Positions 60,087-64,000 of a DNA stretch of 64,000 nucleotides are shown piece by piece. The DNA is taken from assembly GCF_001742165.1 (NCBI RefSeq), contig NZ_CP016443.1, positions 2,046,001-2,110,000 on the forward strand, given 5' to 3'. How positions within the stretch are numbered: the first letter of the stretch is position 1; each line of letters begins with the position of its first letter. A program made the position numbers and the translations under genes. The stretch is from Burkholderia stabilis. Lineage in GTDB: Bacteria; Pseudomonadota; Gammaproteobacteria; Burkholderiales; Burkholderiaceae. The notes below the pieces were generated by a model. It did no database searches. It was given only the letters and a program-made list of their open reading frames with translations, and was not told where the DNA came from.

Positions 60087-60237
60087 TTCCGCCGATCGCC
60101 CATCCGAGGCGCCGCGGCCGCGGATGCGCGGCTGGATGTGGTTCGTCGTCCTGTGGGCAGGCGGCGTGATCGGCGCCGTCACGCTCGGCTATGCGTTCAA
60201 GATCTTCATGAACCTGACGCTGTTTGCCGTGAAGTAA
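60058..60237 (+). CDS. DUF2474 family small bd oxidase subunit (59 residues)
   Basis: Starts at ATG 60058 inside the 3' end of cioB in another frame and ends at 60237. One transmembrane helix is visible (GWMWFVVLWAGGVIGAVTLGYAFKIFM, about 25-50), after a polar N-terminus with MRGWMWF. The family is found after bd oxidase operons and is an equivalent of CydX, a small structural subunit. Its size is below the usual gene-calling limit, and the overlap shows translational coupling. A terminator hairpin follows at once. Confidence 0.85.
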   Translation: MKTSITTTTDSADRPSEAPRPRMRGWMWFVVLWAGGVIGAVTLGYAFKIFMNLTLFAVK

Positions 60238-60242
60238 GCCAG

Positions 60243-60282
60243 ACGGTCGCCCGGATCGAACGACGATCCGGGCGGCCGTTTC
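60243..60282 (+). terminator. Terminator of the cio operon
   Basis: GCCCGGATCG (60249-60258) pairs with CGATCCGGGC (60264-60273) around AACGA, extended by ACGG/CCGT outside, and is followed by a short T run (TTTC). It lies right after the DUF2474 stop. Confidence 0.85.
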
Positions 60283-60404
60283 GCCATCGCCGGCCGTGGC
60301 TTCAAGCCAATGCGCCGGGCGCGCCGTCCGTTCGTCGTCGGCCGCAGCACGCCTTCCATCTCCCCGCGCCTCTACGCTCTCCCGCGCCGACACGCGTGCG
60401 CCGC

Positions 60405-61097
60405 TCACCGCTCGCACGACGTCGCGCACATCGCCTTGTCCATTTCGCCGAAGAAGGTCTGGTAGTACTCGGGCTCGATCACCGTCTTCGTGCGCGAATC
60501 GCCGTTGCTGTCCCACACCGTGCGGTCGAACCGCGCGCGCACGACCGTGGCGCGCGCACTCGTCAAACGGACCGTCACGATCGCGGCCACGCGCTCGTGA
60601 TCCGGTTTTGCGGGCAACCCGCCGATGCGCGCCTTCAGTGCGCCGCGCAGCAATTGCCGCCACTTCGGCGCCAGCGTGTCGCTGCGCCCTCCTTCGATCA
60701 GCCCCGCGTCGCGGTCGACCGTCACCGGCGCATAGCCCTGCGCGCGCAGCACGCCGGCCGCCGCGTCGAGCGCATGCGCCTGCGAGATGCCCGCATAACG
60801 GCGGTCGGTCAGCATGCGCAGCGTCTGCTGCTCGGTATCCGTCAGGTCGACTTCGGTCTGGCTCGAGCTGTAGCGCACCAGCGATCCGCCGCTGCCGATC
60901 TGGCGTTCGTTCGCCGGCTTCGCCGCGCACCCGGTGAGCATTGCGAGCAGCCCGGCACAGGCGAGCGCCAGCGCGCCGCGGCCGCGCACCGGCACCACCA
61001 CCGCCGCGCGGCGCATCGCACGCCACGCCGTTCGCCGGCCGCGCAGACGGCGGCGAATTCCGGTTGATCGGCAGTCGGGTGGCGCTATGATCGTCAT
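60405..61097 (-). CDS. Putative lipoprotein of unknown function
   Basis: 230 residues from ATG 61097, chosen for a strong AGGAGAACGACCCG Shine-Dalgarno; a second start at 61016 (MRRAAVVV) lacks one. The lipobox LTGC occurs within MRRAAVVVPVRGRGALALACAGLLAMLTGC, so residues up to about 57 are the signal region, which is unusually long with the first start. The mature domain has DTEQQTLRMLTDRRYAGISQAHALDAAAGVLRAQGYAPVTVDRDAGLIEG. No family recognised. Divergent to a LysR gene. Confidence 0.75.
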   Translation of the reverse strand: MTIIAPPDCRSTGIRRRLRGRRTAWRAMRRAAVVVPVRGRGALALACAGLLAMLTGCAAKPANERQIGSGGSLVRYSSSQTEVDLTDTEQQTLRMLTDRRYAGISQAHALDAAAGVLRAQGYAPVTVDRDAGLIEGGRSDTLAPKWRQLLRGALKARIGGLPAKPDHERVAAIVTVRLTSARATVVRARFDRTVWDSNGDSRTKTVIEPEYYQTFFGEMDKAMCATSCER

Positions 61098-61195
61098 CGG
61101 GTCGTTCTCCTGTCGGCGCCATGATAGGGATGCGCCCCAGCCGCGACAAACGACATTTTTTGACCCACTGTGTAGCTTTTCTTCGCGATCTCACG

Positions 61196-62101
61196 ATGCG
61201 CCGATTGCCGCCCCTCAACGCGCTGCGCAGCTTCGAAGCCGCCGGCCGCCTGCAGAGCCTCACCCTCGCCGCCGAGGAACTGAACGTGACCCAGAGCGCG
61301 ATCGCGCAGCAGATCCGCGTGCTCGAATCGTTCTTCGGGCAAAAGCTGTTCGAGCGCGACGGGCGCGCGCTGCGGCTCACCCCGCGCGCACGGCATTACC
61401 TCGTCGACGTCGCCAGTTGCCTCGGGCGGCTCGCGCAGGCGACCGGGCAGATGTTCGAACCGGTGGGCGGCACGACGGTGCGGATCAATTCATCGGTGTC
61501 GTTCGCGCATGGATGGTTGCTGACGCAACTGGCCGTGTTCCAGGCCGAGCATCCGGACATCGACGTGCAGCTCGTCACGACCGCCGACGCCGAGCGCGAC
61601 CAGATCGACGAAACGTGCGACGTCGTGATCCGTCGTTACACGCCGGAGCTGCGCCGCAAGGGCTTCGTGTCGCGCCCGCTGCTCGCGACCGTCGCGGTGC
61701 CCGTGTGCGCGCCCGGCCATCCGGTGCTCGAACAGGTACGCGCGCCGGCGGACCTGCGCAACGCGCCGCTACTGCACTACGCGGGCATGCCGCAAGCGTG
61801 GCAATACTGGTTCCACCAGGCCGGCTCGGATGTGACCGAGACGCTGCGCGGGCCGTTCTATCGCGAGTTCTTTCTGCTGGTGCAGGCGGCCGCGAGCGGG
61901 CTCGGCGTGTGCCTCGCGCCGCGCGCGGTCGTACGCGACGATCTCGCGAGCGGCCGGCTCGTCGCGCTGTTTCCCGAGGTCCATCTGGAAGGGCCGCCGT
62001 TTCATTGCCTGTATCGCAACGACGACGATCCGTCGCTGCGCACGTTCGTCGACTGGCTGTTCGCGCGGGCGGAGGAACTGGACGGGCCGGTGGCGCAGTG
62101 A
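61196..62101 (+). CDS. LysR family regulator, GcvA-like
   Basis: 301 residues from ATG 61196. The wHTH (LPPLNALRSFEAAGRLQSLTLAAEELNVTQSAIAQQIRVLESFFGQKLFERDGRALRLTPRARHY) has the GcvA-type spacing, and the effector domain starts GGTTVRINSSVSFAHGWLLTQL. The MRRLPPLNALRSFEAAGRL opening is typical of GcvA-like proteins. The adjacent divergent gene is a lipoprotein, and its ligand is unknown. Ends 15 bp before the convergent XRE gene. Confidence 0.88.
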   Translation: MRRLPPLNALRSFEAAGRLQSLTLAAEELNVTQSAIAQQIRVLESFFGQKLFERDGRALRLTPRARHYLVDVASCLGRLAQATGQMFEPVGGTTVRINSSVSFAHGWLLTQLAVFQAEHPDIDVQLVTTADAERDQIDETCDVVIRRYTPELRRKGFVSRPLLATVAVPVCAPGHPVLEQVRAPADLRNAPLLHYAGMPQAWQYWFHQAGSDVTETLRGPFYREFFLLVQAAASGLGVCLAPRAVVRDDLASGRLVALFPEVHLEGPPFHCLYRNDDDPSLRTFVDWLFARAEELDGPVAQ

Positions 62102-62115
62102 GCGGTGGCGGGCGG

Positions 62116-62400
62116 CTATGCGTTCTGCCGCACCACACCCAGTTTGAGCCCCAGCATGCCGAATATGCGGTTCATCGTCTGTACCGTCCCGTCGCTGCGG
62201 CCCTGCTCGATATCCTGAATCGTCTTGGTCGACACGCCGGCGAGCTTCGCCATTTCGGCGCTCGTCAACCGCATCGTCTTCTTCAGATGGCGCACGGATT
62301 CGCGCAGCGGCCATTCCGGATGCGCGAGAACGCCCTCGATCGCTTGCCGCCGCAGTGCGAGCTGTTCGGGGAGCGACATCGCGTTGTAGCGTTTGTCCAT
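62116..62400 (-). CDS. XRE family HTH regulator
   Basis: 94 residues. HTH_XRE at about 45-90 (TSAEMAKLAGVSTKTIQDIEQGRSDGTVQTMNRIFGMLGLKLG), preceded by a polar segment that ends in HLKKTMRL. The layout suits a HipB- or antitoxin-like regulator, but no toxin or kinase gene is adjacent. A perfect GTAGATATCTAC palindrome at 62483-62494 upstream is a possible operator. No neighbour with similar regulation is evident. Confidence 0.82.
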   Translation of the reverse strand: MDKRYNAMSLPEQLALRRQAIEGVLAHPEWPLRESVRHLKKTMRLTSAEMAKLAGVSTKTIQDIEQGRSDGTVQTMNRIFGMLGLKLGVVRQNA

Positions 62401-62482
62401 CGTGTCGTCCTTGCCGTCAGCGGAGCACAGCCATTTCAGCGGAAATCTATATAAATTGCGTCGGCAACTGCGGGCAATCTAT

Positions 62483-62494
62483 GTAGATATCTAC
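62483..62494. promoter_or_regulatory. Palindrome upstream of the XRE gene
   Basis: GTAGATATCTAC is a perfect 12-bp palindrome in an AT-rich block (about 62445-62500), 83 bp before the XRE start. It may be an operator. An imperfect ATCTATATAAAT lies nearby. Confidence 0.4.
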
Positions 62495-62558
62495 CGAAAC
62501 GAAGGGGCTGTGGCGCCACGCCTGGCGAGGAAAAACACGTCGGGAACCGCGACTACGC

Positions 62559-62753
62559 TCACCGCCGCTCGCGCAGCGCCGCTTCGATCTTGCGGTCGGT
62601 CTTGTACTGGCTCAGCGCATACACCGACCAGATCGCGGCCGGCAGCCAGCCGATGATCGTGAGCTGAAGGATCAGGCAGATGACCCCCGCGATCGGGCGG
62701 CCGATCGTGAAGAACTGGAACCACGGCAGCAGCAGGGCAAGCAGAAGGCGCAT
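62559..62753 (-). CDS. YqaE/Pmp3 family membrane peptide
   Basis: 64 residues from ATG 62753, with GAGAGGATCG upstream. Two transmembrane helices (about 4-22 and 24-46) of the UPF0057/Pmp3 family: FTIGRPIAGVICLILQLTIIGWLPAAIWSVYALSQYK. A polar C-terminal tail (KTDRKIEAALRERR) follows. Pmp3-like peptides affect membrane potential and cation tolerance. Single gene. The longer frame to 62840 has no Shine-Dalgarno. Confidence 0.87.
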   Translation of the reverse strand: MRLLLALLLPWFQFFTIGRPIAGVICLILQLTIIGWLPAAIWSVYALSQYKTDRKIEAALRERR

Positions 62754-62917
62754 GAACGATCCTCTCGGTGCGTCGTTGAACGGGTGATGCGTGGCGAATA
62801 TGCCGGCGCGCGGCGCGGAATTCAAGCCGCGCACCGGCAATGCGGCGCCGTCGACTGCCCGGCGCCGCCCGCATCGCCCGCCTCATGCGGCGGGCGCCTT
62901 CCCGTTCGTCACGCCAC

Positions 62918-64000
62918 TCAACGCCCGATACCGAGCCCCGGCAGCACGCGCGTGTTCTCGGCCACGACCGCGTGCAGCAGGCGCGGGTCGGCGCCGAGCA
63001 GCTCGAGGATCGTCGGCGCGACCTGCTTCGTGCCGACCAGATCGGTCACGGTGCGCGCGCGATGGATGCCCGGATACGACACGAGCAGGCCGAGGTGGCT
63101 GTCGTCCGGCGCGTTGCCGCCGTGTTCCTCGTCCTTCTTCGTGCTCGACGTGTAGATCACGCCCGGATTCGGCTGGACGATGATGTCCGGCGTGCGGCCG
63201 TTGGCCGGATCGCCGAAGCGGTCGGCGAGCGCCGCGCCATACAGGACATAGGCCTGCGAACCGTCCGCGCAGATCCCCGGCGCGTTGCAGCCCAGGTTCG
63301 CCTTCAGTGTCTGCACGACGGCCGTGCGCTGGCTGCGGTCGCGCAGCCAGATCAGGCCGACGTCGTCGGTCTGCACGAAGCCGGTGCCGACCAGGCCCGA
63401 CCCGTCGTTCAGGTTGCCCGTCGTCGTGTTGTTCTGGCCGAAGTTGCCGTTCGGGTCGAGGTAGTTGTTCGCTTCGAGCAGCTTCGTCAGCGTGTCGCCG
63501 TTCTTCACGAGCTTCGTGTGGTCGGTCGGCGACTGGCCATGCTTCGACGTGACGATCACGGCCGTCGACGTGTACAGGTTGGCCTGCTTCAGCGCCGCGA
63601 CGATATGGCCGATCGAGTTGTCGACATACGTGATCGCGTTCGCGACCTGACCGTTCGGCGTGAAGTCCGCATCGAGATACCCGCCGCCCTTCGCGACCGG
63701 CGACTTCTGCGCGACGCTGAGCGTCTGGAAGTCGGCGCCGAACAACGTCGGCACCGGCGCACTCTTCGTGCCCGTCGAGTCACGGCCTTCGATCTGGTTG
63801 ATCAGCGCCTGCACGTGCAGGTTGTCGAAGCGCGCGGTGTGCGAGTAGATATCCGTGTAGTCGGTGTTCGTCGCCGGGTCGATCGAGTTGATCTCGGTGC
63901 GCATCAGATCGTCGACGCCCGTGCCCGACGGGCCGTTCAGCCAGTCGTAACCCCACGCGTGCTTGTCGGCCCACGCGGTGTGCGCGTTCGGCACGCCGGC
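62918..64000 (-). CDS. Alkaline phosphatase superfamily protein (5' end outside window)
   Basis: The last 361 codons are present; the frame is open at the right edge, so the start is missing. The visible part includes IINxxDPATNTDYTDIYSHTARFDNLHVQALINQIEG, the VIVTSKHGQSP segment, where a K-H-G replaces the D-H-G seen in most members, HGGNAPDDSHLGLLVSYPGIHR near the C-terminus, and TDLVGTKQVAPTILELLG. This pattern is typical of type I phosphodiesterase/nucleotide-pyrophosphatase-like secreted enzymes. Substrate unknown. Reads through to the right edge. Confidence 0.85.
   Translation of the reverse strand, partial: AGVPNAHTAWADKHAWGYDWLNGPSGTGVDDLMRTEINSIDPATNTDYTDIYSHTARFDNLHVQALINQIEGRDSTGTKSAPVPTLFGADFQTLSVAQKSPVAKGGGYLDADFTPNGQVANAITYVDNSIGHIVAALKQANLYTSTAVIVTSKHGQSPTDHTKLVKNGDTLTKLLEANNYLDPNGNFGQNNTTTGNLNDGSGLVGTGFVQTDDVGLIWLRDRSQRTAVVQTLKANLGCNAPGICADGSQAYVLYGAALADRFGDPANGRTPDIIVQPNPGVIYTSSTKKDEEHGGNAPDDSHLGLLVSYPGIHRARTVTDLVGTKQVAPTILELLGADPRLLHAVVAENTRVLPGLGIGR

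Noticed and set aside
1..64000. tRNA, rRNA, CRISPR, integrase or phage genes
   Set aside because: No cloverleaf-like tRNA ends, repeat-spacer arrays, or recombinase and phage structural proteins were seen on either strand.

Overview
The window is about 67% G+C, and its gene content and protein sequences point to the genus Burkholderia, probably the B. cepacia complex. Pointers are the FabV enoyl-ACP reductase with the Tyr235/Lys244 pair known from B. mallei FabV, an OpcP-type porin, a bhuRSTUV-type heme uptake operon, an ETHE1-rhodanese fusion of the kind known from B. phytofirmans, and promoters with TACAAT-like -10 boxes. This looks like ordinary chromosomal accessory and metabolic sequence. 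I saw no phage, integrase, transposase, rRNA, tRNA or CRISPR array. Many long open frames run antisense to real genes; these are high-GC shadows and were left out.

Layout. 1-4.0 kb: aldo/keto reductase (5' truncated), Old Yellow Enzyme, secreted DUF3455 protein, and a divergent O-methyltransferase/TetR pair. 4.5-11.3 kb: NCS2 purine permease, an uncharacterised protein, a LysR regulator, an orphan amino-acid binding protein, a succinylglutamate-desuccinylase-like zinc enzyme, and an orphan MetQ. 11.3-13.2 kb: a 290-bp nested-palindrome (MITE-like) element, a perfect operator-like dyad, a porin, and a terminator-linked possible small RNA. 13.2-21.4 kb: three small proteins, then a Fur-boxed heme receptor and uptake operon, then a VOC protein. 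21.4-25.2 kb: PBP1A-type peptidoglycan synthase with a TRIC channel, divergent from a streptomycin-kinase-like protein. 25.3-28.8 kb: aldehyde dehydrogenase with divergent LysR, and ureidoglycine aminohydrolase.

28.8-35.2 kb: a gene-poor stretch, then small envelope proteins, an ICMT-like methyltransferase, a HIT protein, a secreted beta-propeller-like protein and a serine hydrolase. 35.3-40.8 kb (all minus strand): a GbsR/MarR-type regulator with two matching operators and a tightly packed operon (SDR-membrane fusion, DUF2269, DCC/DUF393-membrane fusion, TIGR01777 epimerase with a membrane N-terminus, then a GST). This looks like an undescribed membrane-redox module. 41-50.6 kb: fabV, VOC, a HExxH protein, EamA exporter, YhfC-type intramembrane protease, GNAT, an ArsR regulator with two SRPBCC genes and an operator over the start codon, a DsbA-like isomerase, LysR and an MFS transporter. 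51-57 kb: PAP2 phosphatase, GST, persulfide dioxygenase-rhodanese, ArgP-like regulator, threonine aldolase and two glycine/tyrosine-rich envelope proteins. 57.4-60.2 kb: cyanide-insensitive-type bd oxidase operon with a consensus FNR/ANR box and a 59-residue DUF2474 subunit. 60.4-64 kb: a lipoprotein, LysR, XRE regulator, YqaE/Pmp3 peptide and a 5'-truncated alkaline-phosphatase-superfamily protein.

How the parts connect. Iron/heme acquisition (Fur) and low-oxygen respiration (FNR/ANR) are the clearest regulated pathways. Several self-contained regulator-target pairs (TetR/O-methyltransferase, LysR/ALDH, ArsR/SRPBCC, GbsR/membrane-redox operon) have visible dyad operators. Product names rest on motif recognition and family knowledge; no database search was possible.
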